Shown here: one piece after another, positions 35,966-44,125 of the stretch
How positions within the stretch are numbered: position 1 is the first letter of the stretch
How the letters are laid out: the number at the start of each line of letters is the position of its first letter
NCBI GenBank assembly: GCA_902805885.1
Contig: CADCUM010000125.1
Span: forward strand, 1-56,247
Length of the DNA: 56,247 bases
Direction: 5' to 3'
From: an uncultured Nocardioides sp.
Lineage (GTDB): Bacteria > Actinomycetota > Actinomycetes > Propionibacteriales > Nocardioidaceae
Position numbers and translations under genes: made by a program
The notes under the pieces: generated by a model
Told to the model about the DNA's origin: nothing
Databases searched by the model: none
The model's input: the letters and a program-made list of their open reading frames with translations, nothing else

Positions 35966-35992
35966 GCCGGAGCGAGGTCGTCGCGCTCCGGC
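35966..35992 (-). terminator. Hairpin between fmdB and the SAF gene
   Basis: GCCGGAGCG (35966-35974) pairs with CGCTCCGGC (35984-35992). It lies after the fmdB stop and may reduce read-through. Confidence 0.5.
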
Positions 35993-36004
35993 TCTCCACA
36001 GGCC

Positions 36005-36358
36005 TCAGTCCGACGAGGAGGACGAGCCGGCGGACGAGCTCGAGGACGACGAGGAGGACGAGCTCGAGGACGAGGAGGACCCGCTCGACGCTGCGGCGGG
36101 CGTCTTGGCGGCGGCGGGCTCGGCCGACTTCGCGGGGGCATCACCGGACGACGAGCCAGCCGCCGACCCCGACGACGAGCCGGAACGGCTGTCGGTGCGG
36201 TAGAAGCCGGAGCCCTTGAAGACCACGCCGACCGCGTTGAAGACCTTGCGCAGCCGGCCGCTGCACTCGGGGCAGGTGGTCAGGGCGTCGTCGGTGAAGC
36301 TCTGGAACTGCTCGAAGGCGTGGGAGCACTCGGTGCAGGCGTACTGGTAGGTGGGCAT
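36005..36358 (-). CDS. FmdB-family zinc-ribbon protein with poly-Ser tail (Ruc-like)
   Basis: A 117-residue protein. The first 50 residues form a zinc ribbon with CTEC and CPEC pairs (about 8-11 and 29-32). The rest is a disordered tail rich in Ser, Ala and Lys that ends in long Ser runs. Length, Ser-rich tail and position two genes from 5-FCL match Rv0991c of M. tuberculosis, reported as the redox-regulated chaperone Ruc. A chaperone role is therefore inferred by homology and synteny. The tail is encoded by low-complexity GAC/GAG/GAGGAC-type DNA that may be slippage-prone. Confidence 0.88.
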   Translation of the reverse strand: MPTYQYACTECSHAFEQFQSFTDDALTTCPECSGRLRKVFNAVGVVFKGSGFYRTDSRSGSSSGSAAGSSSGDAPAKSAEPAAAKTPAAASSGSSSSSSSSSSSSSSSSAGSSSSSD

Positions 36359-36479
36359 GCGGTGGGTCGACCTTCAGGCTAGGGAGCTGGAGGAGAGGAG
36401 GGGGAGAGCGAGCCGCTGGCGCGACGCGCTGGCACTCAGGCTCTTCGACTGCCAATGGTACGGCACAATGGGCGCTGCG

Positions 36480-39122
36480 ATGAGCACCCAGCAGCCCACT
36501 CCCACGACGCAGGCCGTCGACCCCTCGGATGACGCAGGACCCGCGTGGCGCGAGCTCTGGCGGGCGGCGCCGCGTGCCGTCCGGTGGACCGCGTGGGGGG
36601 CGTTGGCGCTGGCGTTCCTGCTGGTCGTGCTGGCCGCCGTCACCACCTGGGCCGTACGGCGCCCGCTCCCGCAGGTCGACGGCGAGGTCGAGGTCCCCGG
36701 CCTGGCGGCGAGCGTCGAGGTGATCCGCGACGAGCACGGCATCCCTCACCTCTACGCCGACAGCGACGCCGACCTCATGCGTGCGCAGGGCTACGTCCAC
36801 GCGCAGGAGCGCTTCTTCGAGATGGACGTGCGACGCCACGTCACCGCCGGGCGGTTGTCGGAGCTCTTCGGCGAGGAGACCCTCGAGACCGACAAGTTCA
36901 TCCGCACCATGGGCTGGCGCCGGGTCGCCGAGCAGGAGTGGGCGCTGCTGCGGACCGACACCCGCGAGGCGCTGACGGCGTACGCCGACGGGGTCAACGC
37001 GTTCCTCGCCGACCGCGGCGGCTCCGAGACGGCCGTGGAGTACACGATCATGGGGCTGTCCGGGCTCGACTACGAGCCCGAGCCGTGGGCCCCGCAGGAC
37101 TCGCTCGCCTGGCTCAAGGCGATGGCCTGGGACCTCCGCGGCAACATGCAGGACGAGATCGACCGGGTCCGGCTCTCCCTCGACCACACCGAGGAGGAGA
37201 TCGCCGAGCTGCACCCCGCCTACCCCTACGACGAGCACCTGCCGATCGTGCAGGGCGGCGGCGTCGTGGACGGCGTCTTCGAGCAGAACGCCACGGGCAA
37301 CGCCACGCGCAACCCCCGCCGTCCGGCGTACCCTCCCGCGGTCGTCGACGCCCTCGAGCAGGTCGAGGAGCGGATGGCGGCGATGCCGGAGCTGATGGGC
37401 CGCGGCGAGGGGATCGGCAGCAACTCCTGGGTCGTCGACGGCGACCACAGCGCCACCGGCGCCCCGTTGCTCGCCAACGACCCGCACCTCGGCACCAGCC
37501 AGCCCGGGATCTGGATGCAGATGGGCCTGCACTGCCGCGAGACCGGTCCGGACTGCACGCTGGACACCTCCGGCTTCACGTTCTCCGGCGTGCCGGGAGT
37601 GATCATCGGCCACAACGCCGAGATCGCCTGGGGCTTCACCAACCTCTCGCCCGACGTGACCGACCTCTACCTCGAGCAGGTCGAGGGGGACGACCGCTGG
37701 GTGCAGGACGGCGAGACGCTGCCGATGGAGGTGCGGACCGAGACGATCGAGGTGCGCGACGGCGAGGCCTTCGAGCTGCGCGTGCGCGAGACGGCCCACG
37801 GTCCCCTGATCAGCGACGTCTCCCGGGAGTACGCCACCGTCGGTGCCAACGCGCCCACCGACGAGCCGGGGGACCGCGGCACGGGGTACGCCGTGGCGCT
37901 GGCGTGGACGGCCCTGGACCCCGCCCCCACCGCCGACGCGATCCTCATGATGAACCGGGCCTCCGACTGGGACGAGTTCCGCGAGGCGGCGGCCGAGTTC
38001 GCCGTACCCGCGCAGAACCTCGTCTACGCCGACCGGGAGGGCCACATCGGCTACCAGGCCCCGGGCCGGGTGCCGATCCGCAAGTCCGGCAACGACGGCC
38101 GGATGCCCGCCGAGGGCTGGATCTCGGCCAACGACTGGACGGGGGACCACGTCCCCTTCGACGGCCTGCCGAGCGTCCTGGACCCCGACGAGGGGTTCAT
38201 CGTGACGGCCAACCAGGCCGTCGTCGGCGAGGACTACCCCTACTTCCTGACCGACGACTGGGACGCCGGCTACCGGTCGACCCGGATCCGCGAGGTGCTG
38301 GAGGCCGAGGGGGAGCTGTCGGTCTCGGAGATGCAGGACCTCCAGCTCGACACGGCCAACCCGATGGCACCCGTCCTGGTGCCGTACCTCCTCGAGATCG
38401 ACGCCCTGCCCTCGCCCTACTACCGGCGGGCGCAGCGCCTGCTCACCGACTGGGACTTCACGCAGCCGGCCGACAGCGCGCCGGCGGCCTACTACAACGC
38501 CGTGTGGCGCAACCTGCTCGCGATGACCTTCCACGACGACCTCCGCGAGGGCAGCTGGCCCACCGGCGGGTCGCGCTGGTTCCAGGTCGTCACCCCGCTG
38601 CTCGACGAGCCGTCGGCCGACTGGTGGGACGACGCGACGACCGCCGACCGGGAGACGCGTGACGACATCCTGCTGCGGGCGATGGTCGAGGCCCGCGACG
38701 AGCTGACCCGGCGGCAGTCGCGCGACCCGAGCCTGTGGAGATGGGGCCACATCCACCGCATGGACCTCGACCACGGCACCCTCGGCCGGTCCGGCGTCGC
38801 TCCTCTGGAGCGGCTCTTCAACCGGGCCGGCTGGGAGGTCGGCGGCGGGCCCTCGATCGTCGACGCCACCTCGTGGGACGCGGTCCAGGGGTACGGCGTG
38901 ACCGCCGCGCCCTCGATGCGCATGGTCGTCTCGCTCGCCGACTGGGACGCGTCGCGCTGGATCGACCTGACCGGCGTCTCCGGCCACCCGGCGTCGACGC
39001 ACTACTCCGACCAGACCGAGCTCTGGGTCGAGGGCGAGTACCTCCCCTGGGCCTTCGACCGGGACGCGGTCGAGGCCGCGGCCGAGGACACCCTGCTGCT
39101 CCGTCCGCCCCCGTCCGGCTGA
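36480..39122 (+). CDS. Penicillin acylase family protein (Ntn hydrolase)
   Basis: An 880-residue protein from the ATG at 36480 (an ATG at 36468 would add four residues). It has an N-terminal membrane helix (RWTAWGALALAFLLVVLAAV, about 35-55). The alpha-chain region is followed by the autocatalytic nucleophile Ser in GSNSW. Further conserved motifs are LLANDPHLG and NLSPDVTDLY. Such enzymes split themselves and hydrolyse amides such as acyl-homoserine lactones or beta-lactam side chains. The substrate cannot be read from sequence. Here the membrane anchor would place the enzyme outside the cell. It converges with 5-FCL. Confidence 0.92.
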   Translation: MSTQQPTPTTQAVDPSDDAGPAWRELWRAAPRAVRWTAWGALALAFLLVVLAAVTTWAVRRPLPQVDGEVEVPGLAASVEVIRDEHGIPHLYADSDADLMRAQGYVHAQERFFEMDVRRHVTAGRLSELFGEETLETDKFIRTMGWRRVAEQEWALLRTDTREALTAYADGVNAFLADRGGSETAVEYTIMGLSGLDYEPEPWAPQDSLAWLKAMAWDLRGNMQDEIDRVRLSLDHTEEEIAELHPAYPYDEHLPIVQGGGVVDGVFEQNATGNATRNPRRPAYPPAVVDALEQVEERMAAMPELMGRGEGIGSNSWVVDGDHSATGAPLLANDPHLGTSQPGIWMQMGLHCRETGPDCTLDTSGFTFSGVPGVIIGHNAEIAWGFTNLSPDVTDLYLEQVEGDDRWVQDGETLPMEVRTETIEVRDGEAFELRVRETAHGPLISDVSREYATVGANAPTDEPGDRGTGYAVALAWTALDPAPTADAILMMNRASDWDEFREAAAEFAVPAQNLVYADREGHIGYQAPGRVPIRKSGNDGRMPAEGWISANDWTGDHVPFDGLPSVLDPDEGFIVTANQAVVGEDYPYFLTDDWDAGYRSTRIREVLEAEGELSVSEMQDLQLDTANPMAPVLVPYLLEIDALPSPYYRRAQRLLTDWDFTQPADSAPAAYYNAVWRNLLAMTFHDDLREGSWPTGGSRWFQVVTPLLDEPSADWWDDATTADRETRDDILLRAMVEARDELTRRQSRDPSLWRWGHIHRMDLDHGTLGRSGVAPLERLFNRAGWEVGGGPSIVDATSWDAVQGYGVTAAPSMRMVVSLADWDASRWIDLTGVSGHPASTHYSDQTELWVEGEYLPWAFDRDAVEAAAEDTLLLRPPPSG

Positions 39123-39135
39123 GCCCCCGGCTGTC

Positions 39136-39250
39136 ACTGGGTGGGCGAGTCCTGCACGTAGTGGGTGTTGCAACACCCACGACGTGACGAAGTCCCCGCA
39201 CATGCGGGGACTCCTGCACGACGTGGCGACGTCCCCGCACGTGCGAGGGA
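39136..39250. repeat. Palindromic dispersed element, copy 1
   Basis: Three palindromes lie between convergent genes: a 32-base one (39155-39186, centre GTGTTGCAACAC, one mismatched pair), AGTCCCCGCA/TGCGGGGACT (39191-39212), and a diverged copy (39232-39250). Positions 39136-39214 match 56016-56095 in inverted orientation with only a few differences. Confidence 0.9.
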
Positions 39251-39251
39251 C

Positions 39252-39851
39252 TCAAGCAGTGCCGGACCCTGCGCCCAGCGCCACGACACCCGACGGCGTG
39301 AGCGCGTGGGTCACCCGGCGGTCGTGCGCCTCGACCGGCACGGCGAGGCCCACCTCGTCGTCGTGGAGCACCACCGCGACCGGCGTGCCGGCCGGGACCC
39401 GGGCGAGCGCCCGGTCGTAGGAGCCGCCACCGCGTCCCAGCCGGTCGCCGGCGGCCGACACGGCCAGCCCGGGGACCAGCACCACGTCCGCCTGCCGCAG
39501 CGCCTCGAGCCCCAGCCGCGCCCCCGCGGGCTCCAGCAGGCCGCGACCCGCGGGCACCAGGTCGTCCGTCCCGTCGTACGCCGCCCAGTCGAGGTCGCCG
39601 TCGGGCTGCAGCACCGGGAGCAGGACCCGGGTGCCGCGCGCACGAAGGGCGTCCAGCAGCGGACCGGTGCCCGGCTCGCGCCCCACGGAGACGTACGCCG
39701 CGACGGTCGCGGCTCGGCTCACGGGAGGCCAGTCGAGGGCGACCCCCGCGATCCCGTCGGCCCCGTGACCCGCGGGGCGACGACGCCGCCCCTCGAGCAG
39801 CTCCGCGCGCAGCGCGGTCTTGGCGGACCGACCGCCCGCTGACGTGCTCAC
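39252..39851 (-). CDS. 5-formyltetrahydrofolate cyclo-ligase
   Basis: A 199-residue enzyme that converts 5-formyl-THF to 5,10-methenyl-THF with ATP. The family motif GDRLGRGGGSYDRAL is at about 151-165, and the N-terminal basic segment SAKTALRAELL is usual. The GTG at 39851 is preceded by TAGGCT 6 bases away, which suggests a leaderless transcript. Its promoter overlaps that of galU. Confidence 0.93.
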   Translation of the reverse strand: MSTSAGGRSAKTALRAELLEGRRRRPAGHGADGIAGVALDWPPVSRAATVAAYVSVGREPGTGPLLDALRARGTRVLLPVLQPDGDLDWAAYDGTDDLVPAGRGLLEPAGARLGLEALRQADVVLVPGLAVSAAGDRLGRGGGSYDRALARVPAGTPVAVVLHDDEVGLAVPVEAHDRRVTHALTPSGVVALGAGSGTA

Positions 39852-39873
39852 CCGCTCAGCCTACGATCGACAC
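39852..39873. promoter_or_regulatory. Overlapping divergent -10 boxes for 5-FCL and galU
   Basis: In the 22-bp gap, the rightward -10 TACGAT (39862-39867) and the leftward -10 TAGGCT (39863-39858) share the bases TA. Each ends exactly 6 bases before its start codon. A CTGACG -35 for galU lies 17 bases upstream, inside the 5-FCL coding region. Confidence 0.65.
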
Positions 39874-41274
39874 ATGGCTAGCAAAGGGACGTCCAACGGG
39901 CTGGAGCTGGCGCGCACCAAGATGCGCGAGGCCGGCGTCGACGAGGTCGCGATCGACACCTTCGCGCACTACTACCGCCTGCTCGAGCACGGCGAGACCG
40001 GCATGATCCCCGAGAGCACGATCGACCCGCTCGACATGGAGTCGCTGGCCGACGTCGACGTCACCGACGAGGTCGCGGGCGAGGCGATCCGCCGCACCGC
40101 GGTCATCAAGCTGAACGGCGGGCTCGGCACCTCCATGGGGATGGACCGCGCGAAGTCCCTGCTCTGCGTGCGGCGCGGCCTGAGCTTCCTCGACATCATC
40201 GCGCGCCAGGTCCTGCACCTGCGCCAGCAGTACGACGCCCCGCTGCCGCTGCTGCTGATGAACTCCTTCCGCACCTCCGCCGACACCATGGCCGCGCTGG
40301 CCCGCTACACCGACCTGCCCGTCGAGGGCCTGCCGCTGGAGTTCCTGCAGAACAAGGAGCCCAAGCTGCTCGCGGCCGACCTGCGCCCGGCCGCCTGGCC
40401 CAAGGACCCCGACCTGGAGTGGTGCCCCCCGGGCCACGGCGACATCTACACCGCGTTGCGCGGCCAGGGCCTGCTCGACACCCTGCTCGAGGCGGGCTAC
40501 CGGCACGTCTTCGTCTCCAACTCCGACAACCTCGGAGCGGTCCCGGACGCCCGGGTCGCGGGCTGGTTCGCCCAGAGCGGGGCGCCGTTCGCGATCGAGG
40601 CGGTGCGCCGCACCCCGTCCGACCGCAAGGGCGGCCACTTCGCCCGCCGCAAGGAGGACGGCCGCATCGTGCTGCGCGAGTCGGCGCAGACCCTGGACGC
40701 CGACAAGGAGGCGCTGGCCGACCTCGACCGGCACCGGTTCACCTCGACCAACAACCTGTGGTTCGACCTGGAGGCGATGGTGCAGACCCTCGACTCCCGT
40801 GGCGGGATCCTCGGCCTCCCGCTGATCCGCAACGTCAAGACGCTCGACCCGGGCGACCCGCGCACGCCCGAGGTGATCCAGATCGAGACCGCGATGGGGG
40901 CGGCGATCGAGGTGTTCGAGGGCGCCCGCACGATCGAGGTGGGCCGTGACCGGTTCGTCCCGGTGAAGACCACCAACGACCTGCTGGTGCTGCGGTCCGA
41001 CATCTACGGCCTCGGCAAGGACTTCGTCCTCGACCAGACGGCCGACCAGGTGCCGTACGTCGACCTCGACGGCGACTTCTTCAAGCTGGTCTCCGACTTC
41101 GACAAGCGCTTCCCCGAGGGCGCCCCGTCGCTGAAGGAGGCGACGTCGCTGCGGGTCGGGGGCGACTGGACGTTCGGCCCCGAGGTGAAGGTCGTCGGTG
41201 ACGTGGCCCTCCAGGCGTCCAGCGCCCAGCGGGTCCCGGCCGGGACGGTCCTCGCCGGGGACGGCCGTGACTGA
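39874..41274 (+). CDS. galU: UTP-glucose-1-phosphate uridylyltransferase (UDPGP type)
   Basis: A 466-residue enzyme that makes UDP-glucose from UTP and glucose-1-phosphate. It is the longer UDPGP type rather than the ~300-residue GalU. The nucleotide-binding loop LNGGLGTSMGMDRAKSL is at about 80-96. NSDNLGA is the metal/sugar motif, and NNLWFDL follows. It is probably leaderless. It overlaps the moeA start by eight bases, so a polycistron galU-moeA-moaC-moaB-rimJ is likely. Confidence 0.93.
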   Translation: MASKGTSNGLELARTKMREAGVDEVAIDTFAHYYRLLEHGETGMIPESTIDPLDMESLADVDVTDEVAGEAIRRTAVIKLNGGLGTSMGMDRAKSLLCVRRGLSFLDIIARQVLHLRQQYDAPLPLLLMNSFRTSADTMAALARYTDLPVEGLPLEFLQNKEPKLLAADLRPAAWPKDPDLEWCPPGHGDIYTALRGQGLLDTLLEAGYRHVFVSNSDNLGAVPDARVAGWFAQSGAPFAIEAVRRTPSDRKGGHFARRKEDGRIVLRESAQTLDADKEALADLDRHRFTSTNNLWFDLEAMVQTLDSRGGILGLPLIRNVKTLDPGDPRTPEVIQIETAMGAAIEVFEGARTIEVGRDRFVPVKTTNDLLVLRSDIYGLGKDFVLDQTADQVPYVDLDGDFFKLVSDFDKRFPEGAPSLKEATSLRVGGDWTFGPEVKVVGDVALQASSAQRVPAGTVLAGDGRD

Positions 41275-42496
41275 CCTGCTCCCGGTCCCCGAGCTGGTCG
41301 ACCGGGTGCTGGCGACGGTCTCGCCGTTGCCCGCGTTCCCGCAGCCGCTGATGGAGGCGCTCGGGCTCGCGCTGGCCGAGGACGTCGTCGCGCCGATCTC
41401 GCTCCCGAGCTTCGACAACTCCGCGATGGACGGGTACGCCGTCGTGGCCGAGGACGTCGCCGGGGCCACCGGTGACGAGCCGGTCCACCTCCCCGTCGTC
41501 GGCGAGATCGGCGCCGGACGGGCCTCGATCCTGGCGATCTCGCCGGGCACGGCGGTCAAGATCATGACGGGCGCCCCGATCCCGGCGGGCGCGACCGCGG
41601 TGGTGCCGTACGAGTGGACCGACCGGGGCGTGGCCCGCGTGCGCATCGACCGGGCCCCGGCCCCCGGGCAGCACGTCCGACCGCTCGGGGACGACATCTC
41701 CGAGGGCGACATGCTGCTCGAGGAGGGCACCGTCCTGGGCCCGCGCCACCTCGGCCTGCTGGCCGCCGTCGGCCGGGCGACGGTCCGCACCCGCCCGCGC
41801 CCGAGGGTGGTGGTCATCTCCACCGGGTCCGAGCTGCGCGACCCCGGCAGCCCGCTGGCGCCGGACGCGATCTACGACGGCAACTCCTACCTCCTGGCGG
41901 CCGCGGCCCGCGCCGCCGGCGCCATCGCCTACCGGGTGGGGATCGTGCCCGACGACCCCACGGCCTTCACCGAGGCGCTGAGCGACCAGCTCGTCCGGGC
42001 CGACCTCGTCGTGACGAGCGGCGGCGTGAGCGAGGGGGACTTCGACGTCGTCAAGGAGTCCCTCTCGGCCCACGGCTCGATGTGGTTCGGCGGCGTCGCC
42101 ATGCAGCCCGGCAAGCCGCAGGGCTTCGGCACCGTGGGGGAGGACGACACCCCGGTCTTCACCCTCCCCGGCAACCCCGTGTCCGCCTACGTGTCCTTCG
42201 AGACGTTCGTGCTGCCCGCGATCCGCCGGATGATGGGGAAGGTGCCCTACTCCCGACCCACCACGCGTGCGCGGCTCACGCACGGCATCTCCTCGCCGGA
42301 GGGCCGTCAGCAGATGGTCCGCGCCCAGTACGACACCGACCGCGGCGGGGCGTTCGTCTCGCCTGTCGGCGGGCACGGCTCCCACCTGATCGGCGACCTC
42401 GCCACCTCCAACGCCCTGGTGGTCGTCCCCGCAGGGACGACGAGCGTGCAGGCCGGCGAGATGGTGCGCGTGCTCAAGCTCGACGAGGAGTTCTGA
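41267..42496 (+). CDS. moeA: MoeA-family molybdopterin molybdotransferase / gephyrin-like Glp
   Basis: A 409-residue MoeA-family protein. Conserved motifs SFDNSAMDGYA, MTGAPIPAGA, PLGDDISEG, TSGGVSEGDFDVVK, MQPGKPQG and LPGNPVSAYVSFE are all present, so molybdate insertion is feasible. In Corynebacterium the MoeA paralogue encoded between galU and rimJ is Glp, an FtsZ-binding protein partnered by the membrane protein GlpR. The same synteny is present here with sepX/glpR downstream. It may thus act in division, cofactor synthesis or both. The GTG start overlaps galU and the stop touches moaC (TGATG). Confidence 0.92.
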   Translation: MTDLLPVPELVDRVLATVSPLPAFPQPLMEALGLALAEDVVAPISLPSFDNSAMDGYAVVAEDVAGATGDEPVHLPVVGEIGAGRASILAISPGTAVKIMTGAPIPAGATAVVPYEWTDRGVARVRIDRAPAPGQHVRPLGDDISEGDMLLEEGTVLGPRHLGLLAAVGRATVRTRPRPRVVVISTGSELRDPGSPLAPDAIYDGNSYLLAAAARAAGAIAYRVGIVPDDPTAFTEALSDQLVRADLVVTSGGVSEGDFDVVKESLSAHGSMWFGGVAMQPGKPQGFGTVGEDDTPVFTLPGNPVSAYVSFETFVLPAIRRMMGKVPYSRPTTRARLTHGISSPEGRQQMVRAQYDTDRGGAFVSPVGGHGSHLIGDLATSNALVVVPAGTTSVQAGEMVRVLKLDEEF

Positions 42497-42981
42497 TGGC
42501 TCACCCGGACGGCGAGCGCCTCACCCACGTCGACGAGACCGGCGCGGCACGGATGGTCGACGTCTCCGCCAAGGACGTCACGGCGCGGGAGGCGACCGCC
42601 TCCGGCCGCGTCCTGGTGAGCCCCGCAGTGGTGGGCCTGCTCCGCGGGGAGGGCGTGCCGAAGGGTGACGCCCTGGCGGTCGCCCGCCTGGCGGGGATCA
42701 TGGGCGCCAAGCAGACGCCCGCGCTGATCCCCCTGTGCCACCCCCTGGCGATCTCCGGTGTCGTCGTCGACCTGACGGTCGGTGACGCGTCGGTCGACAT
42801 CACCGCCACCGTTCGCACCACCGACCGCACCGGGGTGGAGATGGAGGCCCTGACCGCCGTCAGCGTCGCGGCCCTCACGGTCGTCGACATGGTCAAGGCC
42901 GTCGACAAGGCCGCCGTCATCACCGACGTGCGGGTCGAGGCGAAGTCCGGGGGCCGCTCCGGGGACTGGAGCCGGCCGTGA
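42496..42981 (+). CDS. moaC: Cyclic pyranopterin monophosphate synthase MoaC
   Basis: A 161-residue enzyme that completes the first step of molybdenum cofactor synthesis. Motifs LTHVDETGAARMVDVS, IPLCHPLAI and TGVEMEALTAVSVAAL (with catalytic Asp/Lys in DMVKAVDKAA) are present. Start and stop overlap the neighbours, indicating coupled translation. No moaA is in the window. Confidence 0.95.
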   Translation: MAHPDGERLTHVDETGAARMVDVSAKDVTAREATASGRVLVSPAVVGLLRGEGVPKGDALAVARLAGIMGAKQTPALIPLCHPLAISGVVVDLTVGDASVDITATVRTTDRTGVEMEALTAVSVAALTVVDMVKAVDKAAVITDVRVEAKSGGRSGDWSRP

Positions 42982-43460
42982 CCGCCGCACTGCTGGCCGG
43001 CGTCGTCGTCGCCTCCAACCGTGCGGCCGCGGGCGTCTACGACGACCGGACCGGGCCGCTGATCGTGGCCTGGCTGCGTCGACAGGGCTTCGCGTGCGAG
43101 GACGCCTCGGTGGTGCCCGACGGTGCACCCGTCGGGAAGGCGATCAGGGCGGCCGTCGCCGCCGGTGCGCGGGTGGTGCTGACCACCGGCGGCACCGGGC
43201 TCACGCCCACCGACCGCACCCCCGAGGAGACCGCCGCCCTGCTCGACCGGCAGGTGCCCGGCATCGCGGAGGCGATCCGCGCCGCCGGGGTCGCGGCCAG
43301 CGTGCCGACGGCCATGCTGTCGCGCGGGCTCGCCGGGCTCGCGGGCGACTGCCTGGTGGTCAACCTCCCCGGGTCGACGGGCGGGGTGAAGGACGGGCTG
43401 GCGGTGCTCGAGCCGGTGCTGCGTCACGCCGTGGAGCAGGTCGTGGGGAGCGACCACTGA
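42978..43460 (+). CDS. Molybdopterin adenylyltransferase-like protein MoaB/Mog
   Basis: A 160-residue MoaB/Mog-fold protein. The molybdopterin-binding motifs TTGGTGLTPTDRTPEE and NLPGSTGGVKDGL are intact. It probably adenylates molybdopterin before MoeA inserts molybdate. The GTG start overlaps moaC (GTGA). Its stop overlaps the CTG proposed as the next gene's start. Confidence 0.93.
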   Translation: MTAALLAGVVVASNRAAAGVYDDRTGPLIVAWLRRQGFACEDASVVPDGAPVGKAIRAAVAAGARVVLTTGGTGLTPTDRTPEETAALLDRQVPGIAEAIRAAGVAASVPTAMLSRGLAGLAGDCLVVNLPGSTGGVKDGLAVLEPVLRHAVEQVVGSDH

Positions 43461-44065
43461 GCGCCCTCGGGTGGCCGGCGCGCCTCGAGGCCGGGGACCT
43501 GGTGCTGCGGCCGCTCGTGGTGGCGGACGCGGACCCGTGGCAGGACGTGCGTGCGCGCAACGCCGACTGGCTCCGGCCGTGGGACGCCACCAACCCCGCG
43601 GGGCCGAGCGCGCGCCCGGCGTCGTACGCCGCCGTCGTGCGACGCATGCGCCGGCAGGCCAAGGCCGGGCTGGTGCTGCCCTTCGTGGTCGAGGTGGACG
43701 GCCGGTTCGCGGGCCAGGTCACCGTCAACAACGTGGTGCGGGGGTCGGCGCAGTGGGCCTCGGTCGGCTACTGGCTGGACCAGGCGGTCGCCGGTCGCGG
43801 CCTCATGCCGCGGGCGGTCGCCATGGTGATCGACCACTGCTTCACCGCGGTCGCGCTGCACCGGGTGGAGGTCTGCGTCCGCCCGGAGAACACCAACTCG
43901 CTGCGCGTGGTCGAGAAGCTCGGGCTGCGCGAGGTGGGGTACGCCCCGCGCTTCCTGCACATCGACGGCGACTGGCGCGACCACCGGATCTTCGCGGTGA
44001 CCGTCGACGAGGTGGCCGGGTCGATGGTGGCCCGGCTGGCGTCGCCACACCCGTCACACGAGTAG
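43457..44065 (+). CDS. RimJ-like GNAT acetyltransferase with probable CTG start
   Basis: A 202-residue acetyltransferase of the RimJ/RimL group. Motifs GYWLDQAVAGRGLMPRAV (acetyl-CoA loop) and ENTNSLRVVEKLGLREVGYA are typical. The family normally begins near GWPARLEAGDLVLRPL. No ATG, GTG or TTG occurs in frame before that point after the moaB stop. A CTG at 43457 overlaps the moaB TGA (CTGA) and has GGGGAG about 6 bases upstream, so I propose it as the start. The alternative GTG at 43502 would remove the first beta strand. Mycobacterial synteny places rimJ at the same site. Confidence 0.85.
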   Translation: MSALGWPARLEAGDLVLRPLVVADADPWQDVRARNADWLRPWDATNPAGPSARPASYAAVVRRMRRQAKAGLVLPFVVEVDGRFAGQVTVNNVVRGSAQWASVGYWLDQAVAGRGLMPRAVAMVIDHCFTAVALHRVEVCVRPENTNSLRVVEKLGLREVGYAPRFLHIDGDWRDHRIFAVTVDEVAGSMVARLASPHPSHE

Positions 44066-44113
44066 TTCTGCGACACACCTGTGGACATCCGCGGCCTCCT
44101 GCGCTAGCGCCCC

Positions 44114-44119
44114 TAGCCT
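44114..44119 (+). promoter_or_regulatory. -10 box for leaderless sepX transcript
   Basis: TAGCCT ends 6 bases before the GTG at 44126. Confidence 0.5.
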
Positions 44120-44125
44120 TCGACC

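Noticed and set aside
36141..39203. A 1020-residue frame antisense to the penicillin acylase gene
   Set aside because: Val/Asp/Arg/Gly-rich composition without motifs, while the plus strand has a full Ntn hydrolase.
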